In this document: positions 1 through 5,977 of the stretch, piece after piece | Position numbering within the stretch: the first letter of the stretch is position 1 | Layout of the letters: each line of letters begins with the position of its first letter | Source: Pseudomonadales bacterium | GTDB lineage: Bacteria; Pseudomonadota; Gammaproteobacteria; Pseudomonadales; Azotimanducaceae | NCBI GenBank assembly: GCA_007128525.1 | Contig: SKXG01000050.1 | Span: 1 to 8,630 of the forward strand | Direction: 5' to 3' | Length of the DNA stretch: 8,630 nt | The notes under the pieces: model-generated | Seen by the model: only the letters and a program-made list of their open reading frames with translations | Database searches by the model: none | What the model was told of the DNA's origin: nothing | Made by a program: the position numbers and the translations under genes

Positions 1-1
1 C

Positions 2-226
2 GATGCCCATGAAGTGGTCGGCAAGTGCGTAAGCTATGCACTGTCCAAAGGCGTCAGCCTCGAGGCGCTGACGCTTGAAGAGTTGCAGCAGTTCAGCCAA
101 ACGATTGGCGCCGATGTGTTTGATGTGCTGACCCTTGATGGCTCGGTCGCGGCACGCAATCACATCGGCGGCACCGCGCCGGATCAGGTTCGCGCCGCCG
201 TGCGCCGCGGCCGCGACCGGATCTGA
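2..226 (+). CDS. argH: Argininosuccinate lyase, C-terminal end (partial)
   Basis: Only the last 74 residues are in the window; the reading frame is open from base 2 and ends at a TGA at 224-226. ArgH splits argininosuccinate into arginine and fumarate in the last step of arginine synthesis, as a cytosolic homotetramer. The visible part matches the family's C-terminal domain: the [10 protein letters not shown] start of the segment corresponds to the REAH-IVG helix of E. coli ArgH, followed by [10 protein letters not shown] and a GG-x-AP-x-QV stretch near the end. The active-site serine loop and signature lie upstream, outside the window. The next gene, the small lipoprotein, starts 21 bases after the stop on the same strand, so cotranscription is possible. 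Identification rests on remembered family sequence, not on a search. Confidence 0.9.
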   Translation, partial: DAHEVVGKCVSYALSKGVSLEALTLEELQQFSQTIGADVFDVLTLDGSVAARNHIGGTAPDQVRAAVRRGRDRI

Positions 227-247
227 CCGCAACGGAAGCCAAAGCGT

Positions 248-397
248 ATGTCGAGACTGCTCCAGATAACCGCCCTGGCACTGACGCTGAGCCTGACGGT
301 GGCCACTTGCGGCCAGAAAGGCCCGTTAGAGCTGCCCGAGCCGGACGATGCCCAGATGCACAGCAGCCACCTCCTCACCCAAACAGATTGGAGCTAA
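248..397 (+). CDS. lptM: Small lipoprotein, LptM (YifL) family
   Basis: A 49-residue ORF starts at ATG 248 with a GGAAG Shine-Dalgarno at 234-238 and stops with TAA at 395-397. It has a lipoprotein signal: Arg3, a hydrophobic stretch at about residues 4-19, then Cys21. The mature start, CGQKGPLELP, is the hallmark of the LptM/YifL family. In E. coli LptM (CGLKGPLYFP) associates with the LPS translocon LptD-LptE and promotes its oxidative maturation at the outer membrane. It lies directly before lysA, as the lppL gene does in Pseudomonas, and its stop is only 4 bases before the lysA start, so the two are probably translationally coupled. Oddity: the residue before the Cys is Thr (VATC), whereas Gly, Ala or Ser is expected. 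The gene is easily missed because it is so short. The family call is strong from the motif and position; the function is taken from E. coli. Confidence 0.85.
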   Translation: MSRLLQITALALTLSLTVATCGQKGPLELPEPDDAQMHSSHLLTQTDWS

Positions 398-401
398 CGG
401 C

Positions 402-1670
402 ATGCAGCATGCCTTCGAGCGGCGTGACGATACGCTGTGGATCGAGCAGCTTTCCCTGCCGGCACTCGCGGAGCGCTTTGGCACGCCGTTGTATGTCTAC
501 TCGCAGGCGCACCTCACGCAGCAGTTTCAGGCCCTGACCGACGCGCTCAAGCCACAGCCACACCTGATCTGTTATGCCGTCAAGGCCAACTCGAGCCTGG
601 GCGTGCTGCGCCTGTTTGCCGACCTCGGGTCCGGCTTCGACATCGTATCCGGCGGCGAACTCGAGCGCGTGATTGGGGCCGGTGGCGACCCGGAAAAAGT
701 GGTGTTCTCGGGGGTCGGCAAGTCGGCCGCCGAAATCGACTTTGCACTCAAGCTCGGCATTCACTGCTTCAATGTCGAGAGCGAAGCCGAACTCGACCGC
801 TTGTCGGAGCGGGCCGGCAGACTGCAGGTTCGGGCACCGGTATCGGTGCGCGTGAACCCGAACATCGATGCCCAGACGCATCCGTATATCTCTACCGGGC
901 TGCGCCACAACAAGTTTGGTGTGGCGCAGGTCCATGCTCTTAACCTGTACCGGCAAATTGAGAACTCGCCCTGGCTGGAAGCCCGCGGACTGGACTGTCA
1001 TATCGGGTCACTGATCATGACGCCGGGGCCATTGATCGAGGCATTGGACAACCTGCTGGGACTGGCCGAGTCACTGGCTGCTGACGGCATCGAACTCGAT
1101 CATCTGGACCTCGGCGGCGGCTTTGGCGTGCCGTACCACGATGAAGCGCCGTTCGAACTGCAGCAGTACGCCGATGCCATCAAAGACCGGCTGGGCAACA
1201 GCAACCTCAAACTCGTACTCGAACCCGGCCGTTTTCTGGTCGCCAATGGCGGCGTGCTGCTGACGCGTGTGGAGTACCTGAAGCCAGCCCCGGATGCCGA
1301 TGGCCGCAATTTCGCGGTGGTGGATGCGGCGATGAATGACCTGATCCGGCCTACGCTGTATCAGGCCTGGCACGGCATCGAGCCGGTGGTGCAGCACGCC
1401 GATATTGCGCCGCTGGCCTGGGACATCGTCGGACCGGTCTGCGAGAGCGGCGATTTTCTCGGCCATGACCGACAGCTGGCACTGGCGCCGGACGACCTGC
1501 TGGTGGTGGCCTCGGCTGGCGCTTACGGCTTCGTTCAAAGCTCGAACTACAACAGCCGGAACCGGGCAGCCGAGGTGCTGGTCAACGGTGATCAGGTCAG
1601 CATTATCCGTCAGCGTGAAACCATCAGCGACCAGCTGGCACTGGAACAGCTCGCGCCCTGGCAACGTTAA
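402..1670 (+). CDS. lysA: Diaminopimelate decarboxylase
   Basis: LysA is a cytosolic PLP enzyme that decarboxylates meso-diaminopimelate to L-lysine, the last step of lysine synthesis. The 422-residue product has the full fold-type III barrel plus C-terminal beta domain. The PLP lysine is K61 in CYAVKAN; HIGS lies at 200-203, the glycine loop DLGGGFGVPY at 236-245, EPGR at 274-277, the catalytic cysteine C347 in the CESGD motif, and the PLP-contacting tyrosine Y375 in AGAYGF. I chose ATG 402 because GGAG at 390-393 sits 8 bases before it and the N-terminus then matches family length. An in-frame ATG at 348 would add 18 residues entirely overlapping lptM, so it is unlikely. It lies between lptM (4-base gap) and dapF (126-base gap), whose product makes its substrate. 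All key residues are present. Confidence 0.97.
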   Translation: MQHAFERRDDTLWIEQLSLPALAERFGTPLYVYSQAHLTQQFQALTDALKPQPHLICYAVKANSSLGVLRLFADLGSGFDIVSGGELERVIGAGGDPEKVVFSGVGKSAAEIDFALKLGIHCFNVESEAELDRLSERAGRLQVRAPVSVRVNPNIDAQTHPYISTGLRHNKFGVAQVHALNLYRQIENSPWLEARGLDCHIGSLIMTPGPLIEALDNLLGLAESLAADGIELDHLDLGGGFGVPYHDEAPFELQQYADAIKDRLGNSNLKLVLEPGRFLVANGGVLLTRVEYLKPAPDADGRNFAVVDAAMNDLIRPTLYQAWHGIEPVVQHADIAPLAWDIVGPVCESGDFLGHDRQLALAPDDLLVVASAGAYGFVQSSNYNSRNRAAEVLVNGDQVSIIRQRETISDQLALEQLAPWQR

Positions 1671-1674
1671 TCGG

Positions 1675-1708
1675 CTGCGTTGGCTGGTCGCGTTGACTGG
1701 CCACGCAG
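1675..1708 (+). terminator. Hairpin after lysA, weak terminator or mRNA stem
   Basis: Just after the lysA stop, CTGCGT (1675-1680) pairs with ACGCAG (1703-1708). After a single bulged T at 1681, GGC (1682-1684) pairs with GCC (1700-1702), giving nine base pairs and a 15-base loop. There is no following T-run, so it is not a canonical intrinsic terminator. A second small hairpin, GGCTG-AGGC-CAGCC, lies at 1740-1753. Together they may slow or partly end transcription, or stabilise the lysA mRNA end, within the only large gap of this gene block. I see no convincing -35/-10 pair for a separate dapF promoter. The pairing is seen directly; the role is a guess. Confidence 0.25.
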
Positions 1709-1796
1709 ACGGTCCCGCTGACTGTCCAAGGTGAAAAGGGGCTGAGGCCAGCCATGCAAATGGGCATTTCATCAGGCAACAGGTAAGCTTCGCGCC

Positions 1797-2627
1797 ATGC
1801 GCCTGAAGTTCAGCAAAATGCACGGTCTGGGCAACGACTTCATGGTCCTGGACCTGGTAACACAACACCTGGATCTGGACCCCGAGCTGATTAGCGCCTG
1901 GGGTGACCGGCATACGGGTGTGGGTTTTGACCAGTTGCTGGCCGTGCTGCCGCCAGAGAACCCGGATATGGACTTCCAGTACCGGATCTTCAATGCCGAC
2001 GGCAGCGAGGCCCAGCAATGCGGCAACGGTCTGCGCTGTTTCGCGCGGTTTGTCGCCGACAACCAGCTCAGCCCCAAAGAGACGCTGCGTATCGAATCCC
2101 TGGCAGGCGCCCTGTGGACGCGCCACATCGATCGTGATCAGGTTGAGGTCGGCATGGGGGTGCCGGTGACTGAGCCGCAGCGGATTCCACTGATCAGCGA
2201 AGCGCCCGGCCCGACCCACGAGTTTGAGGTGGATGGCGAGCGCATCGAGCTGACGGCTGTGTCCATGGGCAATCCACATGGGGTGCTGTTCGTGGATAAT
2301 GTGCAGATGGCCGACGTGAGCGGTCTGGGCCCGCGGCTGGAACGCCATGAGCGCTTTCCGGAACGGGCCAACATCGGCTTCTGCCAGGTGGTGGATCCGG
2401 GTTTCGCACGGCTGCGGGTGTTTGAACGCGGGGTTGGCGAAACCCGGGCCTGCGGCACCGGCGCCTGCGCTGCTGTCGTGGCCGGGCGCCTGCTCGGCAA
2501 ATTCAATCAACGGGTCAAGGTCTCACTGCCCGGCGGTAAACTGCGCATCTACTGGCCGGGACCGGGCGAAGAACTGACCATGACGGGACCGGCAACGCTG
2601 GTCTATGAAGGGGTAATCCTGATATGA
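1797..2627 (+). CDS. dapF: Diaminopimelate epimerase
   Basis: DapF interconverts LL- and meso-diaminopimelate in the cytosol without a cofactor, supplying meso-DAP both to peptidoglycan and to LysA. The 276-residue length is usual for the family. The N-terminus carries the family signature FSKMHGLGNDF at residues 5-15, which supports ATG 1797 even though its Shine-Dalgarno is weak (AGGTAAG from 1781). The two catalytic cysteines of the pseudo-symmetric domains are C75 in QQCGNGLRC and C219 in RACGTGACA; substrate-binding motifs include GNPH at 158-161 and ERGVGET at 210-216. Its TGA overlaps the ATG of the DUF484 gene by 4 bases, so it heads a tightly coupled run of four genes. No defects are seen. 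Confidence 0.97.
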   Translation: MRLKFSKMHGLGNDFMVLDLVTQHLDLDPELISAWGDRHTGVGFDQLLAVLPPENPDMDFQYRIFNADGSEAQQCGNGLRCFARFVADNQLSPKETLRIESLAGALWTRHIDRDQVEVGMGVPVTEPQRIPLISEAPGPTHEFEVDGERIELTAVSMGNPHGVLFVDNVQMADVSGLGPRLERHERFPERANIGFCQVVDPGFARLRVFERGVGETRACGTGACAAVVAGRLLGKFNQRVKVSLPGGKLRIYWPGPGEELTMTGPATLVYEGVILI

Positions 2628-3340
2628 GCAATGCTCAGGCTGCAGCCATGCTGCTCGATGACGAAACCGTGATGCGTTATTTGCGCGACCACACGGACTT
2701 CTTCCAGCGCCACCCGGAGCTGGTTTCGGAACTCGAGCTGCCGCATGAGTCGGGCAGCGCGGTGTCGCTGGTCGAGCGCCAGGTGGCCTTGCTGCGCGAC
2801 CGCAACATCGAGCTGCGCAAGCGGCTTGGCACATTGCTGCAGGCCGCCGAAGAAAACGATGCCCTGTTTACCAAAACCCGGGCGCTGACCCTGGCCCTGC
2901 TTGATGCCGGCAGTCTCGACGACCTCGATACCGCGCTCAGGGCGCAGTTTCTGGAAGGTTTTGGCGCCGATTTCGTCAGCTGCTACTTCAGTGGCAATGA
3001 CGCACTGCGCGGCTGCGGCTGCCTGCACCTGCGGCCTTCGCCGGAAGACTTCCCATTGCTGCAGATGACTGCCAGCAAGTCGCTGTACTGCGGCTCGCTG
3101 CGCGCTGAAGAGATGGCGGCCATCTTCGGTGCCGAAGCCGGCTCACCCGGTTCGGCCGTCCTGATTCACTTCGAGACCCCGGCCCGTTCCGAAGGCGCAC
3201 CACTCAGTGGCCTGCTGGCGATTGGCAGCCTGCAGCCGGAGCGCTTTACGCCGGAAATGGGCACGCTTTTCGTCAGCCACATCGGTGAAGTGCTCGGCCG
3301 AACGCTGCAGCGCGTACTCGGGCAGCGGGCGTCCGCATGA
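2624..3340 (+). CDS. DUF484 (YigA-like) GAF-type protein
   Basis: The 238-residue product belongs to the DUF484 family, the relative of E. coli YigA that is typically found between dapF and xerC. The family-typical N-terminus is visible: VMRYLRDHTDFFQRHPELV at 16-34, then LPH and a predicted short coiled coil at about 48-78 (SLVERQVALLRDRN followed by charged helix). Residues from about 80 to 235 look like a GAF-type fold with alternating hydrophobic strands ending in FVSHIGEVLGRTLQRVL. No catalytic motif is evident, and several cysteines (C120, C131, C133, C156) show no obvious metal-site pattern. Molecular function is unknown; a sensory or scaffolding role is only inferred from the GAF likeness. 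It overlaps dapF by ATGA at 2624-2627 and xerC by ATGA at 3337-3340; AAGGGG at 2608-2613 may serve as its ribosome site. Confidence 0.88.
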   Translation: MSNAQAAAMLLDDETVMRYLRDHTDFFQRHPELVSELELPHESGSAVSLVERQVALLRDRNIELRKRLGTLLQAAEENDALFTKTRALTLALLDAGSLDDLDTALRAQFLEGFGADFVSCYFSGNDALRGCGCLHLRPSPEDFPLLQMTASKSLYCGSLRAEEMAAIFGAEAGSPGSAVLIHFETPARSEGAPLSGLLAIGSLQPERFTPEMGTLFVSHIGEVLGRTLQRVLGQRASA

Positions 3341-4272
3341 GCGAAACCCCGGATCCGGCACTGCCGGCGGGGGTTGCCGGATTTCTTGACCTGCTGCGCG
3401 CCGGACGCGGCTATTCTGCGCACACGATCGCTGCCTACCGCCGCGACCTGGTTCGTGCCGCCGACGTCCTGGGCCGCGACGACCTGACCAAAGTCAGCCC
3501 CTATGAAGTGCGCGCCCTGGTGGCCCGGCTGCACAGCCAGGGGCTGGGAACGCGCAGCATACGACGGGTGCTGTCGGCCCTGCGCACCTACTTTGCCGAG
3601 GCCGTAAAGCAGGGGCAGATGGCAAGCAACCCGGCGCTCGGCGTGCGTGCCCCCAAGACACAGCGCAAGCTGCCCAAAGCCCTGGATGCCGACCAGGCCG
3701 CACAGCTAATGGCCTTCTTTCCGGACAGCGCGCTGTTGCGTCGCGATCGCGCCTTGCTGGAACTGTTGTACGGCAGCGGTCTGCGGCTGTCGGAGCTGGT
3801 TGGCATTCGGCTGCAGGATATTGATCTGCAGGATGGCTTTGTTCGCGTCACCGGCAAGGGCAACAAGACCCGTATCGTGCCGCTGGGTCAACCCTGCATC
3901 GAGTCGCTGCGCGCCTATCTCGCCGATGCGCCCGAGCGCCAGGCCGAGCCCGCTGCACCGCTGTTTCCGGGGCGGGGCAGCAAACCGCTGTCGCAGCGCA
4001 ATGTACAGCTGCGGCTGAAGAAACTGGCCACGCTGCAGTTGGGGACCGATGCTGTCCATCCGCACATGCTGCGGCACAGCTTTGCCAGCCACCTGCTGGA
4101 ATCGAGTGGCGATTTGCGCGCCATTCAGGAACTGCTCGGTCATGCCAGCCTGGCGACGACGCAGATCTACACCCACCTCGATTTTCAGCAGCTGGCCAAG
4201 GTTTACGACAGTGCCCATCCGCGGGCGCATCGCAGCGCAGCGTCTCCGGATGACCGGAGCTCGGATCCGTGA
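3337..4272 (+). CDS. xerC: Site-specific tyrosine recombinase XerC
   Basis: XerC acts with XerD at the dif site near the replication terminus, under FtsK control, to resolve chromosome dimers. The 311-residue product has the N-terminal SAM-like core-binding domain (about 12-100) and the C-terminal catalytic domain (about 112-292). All six active-site residues of tyrosine recombinases are present: R150 (GSGLRLSEL), K174 (TGKGNKTR), H243 and R246 (HPHMLRHSFASHLLE), H269 (LGHASLATTQIYTH) and the nucleophile Y278. Spacing is within two or three residues of E. coli XerC. The context between dapF/DUF484 and the HAD phosphatase is the conserved xerC position, which separates it from XerD and from phage or integron integrases. 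It overlaps the DUF484 gene by ATGA and the next gene by GTGA. Confidence 0.96.
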   Translation: MSETPDPALPAGVAGFLDLLRAGRGYSAHTIAAYRRDLVRAADVLGRDDLTKVSPYEVRALVARLHSQGLGTRSIRRVLSALRTYFAEAVKQGQMASNPALGVRAPKTQRKLPKALDADQAAQLMAFFPDSALLRRDRALLELLYGSGLRLSELVGIRLQDIDLQDGFVRVTGKGNKTRIVPLGQPCIESLRAYLADAPERQAEPAAPLFPGRGSKPLSQRNVQLRLKKLATLQLGTDAVHPHMLRHSFASHLLESSGDLRAIQELLGHASLATTQIYTHLDFQQLAKVYDSAHPRAHRSAASPDDRSSDP

Positions 4273-4985
4273 GCCGCTCAGGCCGTCTGCAGGTGATCTG
4301 TTTTGATCTCGACAACACGCTGTGGGACAGCCACAGCGTGATCGTCAATGCCGAACGTCTGCTTGGTGACTGGCTGCGTGAACACAGCCCGGAAGTGGGC
4401 GCCCGCTATGGCACCGACAGCTGGCGGGCACTGCGGCGTACCGTGCTGGCCGAACAGCCGGAGATCGGCCACGATGTGACACGCTTTCGTCTGGCCATGC
4501 TGGAACGCGCCTTCAGCGACGCCGGTTACCCGCCTGCAGAAGGCCGCCGTCTGGCCGCTGAAGCCTTTGCCGTCTTTATTGAAGCACGCCACCAGGTGCG
4601 CCTTTATGAAGGCGTCAGGGAAACGCTGGAAGCACTGCGGGCGAATTATCAGCTCGGCACGCTGACCAATGGCAATGCCGACATCGCGCGCCTGGGTTTG
4701 ACCGATCTGTTCAGTTTCTGGTTCAGCGCCGGCGATGTCGGCGCCAGCAAGCCGGCGCCAGCAATCTTTCAGGCGGCGATGGCCCACACCGGCACCGACG
4801 CCCGGAGCCTGATCCACGTCGGCGACAACCCGCGTGACGATGTCGAGGGTGCCCGGCGCATCGGCCTGGACTGCATCTGGGTCAATCCTGACGATGCCGA
4901 GTTTCCCGACATCTATCTGCCGCCAACTGCGACCATCCGGCATGTCCGGGAGCTGCCCGCGCTGATCGAAAAACTCAAGCACTGA
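4269..4985 (+). CDS. yigB: HAD-family phosphatase, YigB type
   Basis: The 238-residue protein is a haloacid-dehalogenase superfamily phosphatase. Motif I is DLDNTL with the nucleophile D13 and acid D15; motif II is TNGN at 133-136; motif III has K161 in ASKPAPAIF; motif IV is HVGDNPRDDVEGA with D186, D190 and D191. The helical cap lies between motifs I and II (about 20-110). E. coli YigB dephosphorylates 5-amino-6-(5-phosphoribitylamino)uracil in flavin synthesis and also FMN, so a cytosolic role in flavin metabolism is likely, but HAD substrates are poorly predicted from sequence. It starts with GTG at 4269, overlapping the xerC TGA; GGAG at 4256-4259 sits 9 bases upstream and supports this start. 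It is the last gene of the coupled run and converges with a gene on the other strand. Confidence 0.87.
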   Translation: MSRSGRLQVICFDLDNTLWDSHSVIVNAERLLGDWLREHSPEVGARYGTDSWRALRRTVLAEQPEIGHDVTRFRLAMLERAFSDAGYPPAEGRRLAAEAFAVFIEARHQVRLYEGVRETLEALRANYQLGTLTNGNADIARLGLTDLFSFWFSAGDVGASKPAPAIFQAAMAHTGTDARSLIHVGDNPRDDVEGARRIGLDCIWVNPDDAEFPDIYLPPTATIRHVRELPALIEKLKH

Positions 4986-4986
4986 A

Positions 4987-5009
4987 CCGCCGGCCGTGGC
5001 CGGGAACGG
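4987..5009. terminator. GC-rich hairpin between convergent genes
   Basis: In the 25 bases between the two convergent stop codons, CCGGC (4990-4994) pairs with GCCGG (4999-5003) around a CGTG loop, and outer CCG (4987-4989) can pair with CGG (5007-5009) across a one-sided GAA bulge. The position fits a shared bidirectional terminator for the HAD phosphatase and the DUF1295 gene. No T-run follows directly in either direction; on the - strand a TTTTT occurs only some 15 bases further on, inside the end of the phosphatase gene. It is therefore at best a weak intrinsic terminator. Confidence 0.35.
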
Positions 5010-5010
5010 A

Positions 5011-5886
5011 TCAGCCTCGCGGCGGCCAGGGAATAAGAGACGGCGTACGCGCCACATAGGCCTGATATTCCGGATCCTGCCCCCAGCGGCGGCGACCCCG
5101 GGCTTCCAGCAAAGGGATGCCGCTGATTCGCGTCAGCAACAGGATCACGAACAGTGGCGAGGCAATGGTCACCCACTGCCAGCCCGACAGTACCGGCACC
5201 GCAATCAGGAAGATGCCAATCCACAGCATGATCTCCCCGAAGTAATTCGGATGCCGGGACCAGGCCCAGAGCCCGGTGGTGATAAAGCGCCCTTCGTTGG
5301 CCGGGTCGGCGCGGAAGCTGCGCTTCTGGCGATCCGCCACCACCTCGATGACAAAACCAGCGGCAAACACGAGCATGCCCAGCAACGCGATGGTTTCCAT
5401 CGGCTGGCGCTGCACGGCGGTCATGGCCGCCAACGCCGCGGACAGCGTCAGGAAGACCCACAGACCCTGCAGGTTCCACACCATGAAAAAGCGCGGCAGT
5501 GAGGGTTTGAGCGCATCGAAACGTCCGTCCGAGCCATCCTGCTTGACCCGCATAAACAAAAAGCTGCCCAGGCGCATGGCCCAGACGGCCACCAGTGCGC
5601 CGAGCAGCAGCGTGCGGGTATCCAGCGGTTCAACCACCATCAGCACCAGGATCACCAGCGTCAGATAGGTCAGCGAGCCGGTCAGGTCAAAGTAATGTTC
5701 GGTCTGCGCCAGATAGGACGGAATGAAAACCAGCCACTGAATGCCGAAGGCCACCAGACCACAGAGTGCAAACAGCGGCCAGCTGCCGACAACAACACTG
5801 TGCTGCGAGCCAGCCCAAGCCAGACCGGCGGCCACCAGCCAGGTTGCCACAATGGCGAGCAGCGCCTGTATTCCGGCCTTGTCCAT
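5011..5886 (-). CDS. DUF1295 polytopic membrane protein (steroid reductase-like)
   Basis: The 291-residue product has about eight hydrophobic membrane spans (roughly 8-26, 36-56, 72-86, 92-112, 138-156, 164-184, 215-235, 237-258). The C-terminal half holds the DUF1295 signature: EVVADRQKRSFR at 181-192, GLWAWSRHPNYFGE at 205-218, then a late LLEARGRRRWGQDPEYQAY at 259-277 and a Pro/Trp-rich end. The arginine-histidine-proline-asparagine-tyrosine core is shared with steroid 5-alpha-reductases and isoprenylcysteine methyltransferases, which bind NADPH or S-adenosylmethionine at this place, so reduction or methylation of a lipid or isoprenoid is plausible; the true substrate is unknown. A good AGGAG Shine-Dalgarno (complement of 5893-5897) precedes the ATG at 5886. 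It follows the carotenoid oxygenase on the same strand after 91 bases, so the two may be cotranscribed. Confidence 0.85.
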   Translation of the reverse strand: MDKAGIQALLAIVATWLVAAGLAWAGSQHSVVVGSWPLFALCGLVAFGIQWLVFIPSYLAQTEHYFDLTGSLTYLTLVILVLMVVEPLDTRTLLLGALVAVWAMRLGSFLFMRVKQDGSDGRFDALKPSLPRFFMVWNLQGLWVFLTLSAALAAMTAVQRQPMETIALLGMLVFAAGFVIEVVADRQKRSFRADPANEGRFITTGLWAWSRHPNYFGEIMLWIGIFLIAVPVLSGWQWVTIASPLFVILLLTRISGIPLLEARGRRRWGQDPEYQAYVARTPSLIPWPPRG

Positions 5887-5899
5887 GCATCTCTCCTGT

Positions 5900-5925
5900 T
5901 GTTCGGCGCGAGTGTTCGGCGCGAG
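5900..5925. repeat. Perfect 13-base tandem duplication
   Basis: TGTTCGGCGCGAG occurs twice back to back at 5900-5912 and 5913-5925, directly upstream of the Shine-Dalgarno of the DUF1295 gene. It looks like a recent slippage duplication in a 5' untranslated region. The two copies are identical in the sequence given; any effect on expression is unknown. Confidence 0.85.
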
Positions 5926-5977
5926 CAGGCACAGTGAAGCAAAGTTCAGCGCACCTCACCAGTCTTGGCGCGCGGGT

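Noticed and set aside
348..401. Upstream in-frame ATG that would lengthen LysA by 18 residues
   Set aside because: This stretch codes for LptM in another frame, and the ATG at 402 has the better-placed ribosome site (GGAG at 390-393) and the family-typical N-terminus.
1758..1769. AAATG-GG-CATTT inverted repeat before dapF
   Set aside because: The loop of two bases is too small for a stable hairpin, and a 12-base chance palindrome is expected in a sequence of this length.
1071..2510. A 479-codon open frame on the - strand, antisense to lysA and dapF
   Set aside because: It lies wholly opposite two genes with complete catalytic motifs, its translation resembles no family and is rich in His, Gln and Arg, as expected for the complement of high-GC codons. 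It even crosses the noncoding spacer.
3337..4272. XerC as a sign of an integrated mobile element
   Set aside because: It sits in the conserved dapF-DUF484-xerC-HAD order with coupled overlaps; no att repeats, phage or cassette genes are nearby.
4278..5057. A 259-codon - strand frame opposite the HAD phosphatase
   Set aside because: It covers a gene with all four HAD motifs, crosses the convergent hairpin, and has no family likeness.
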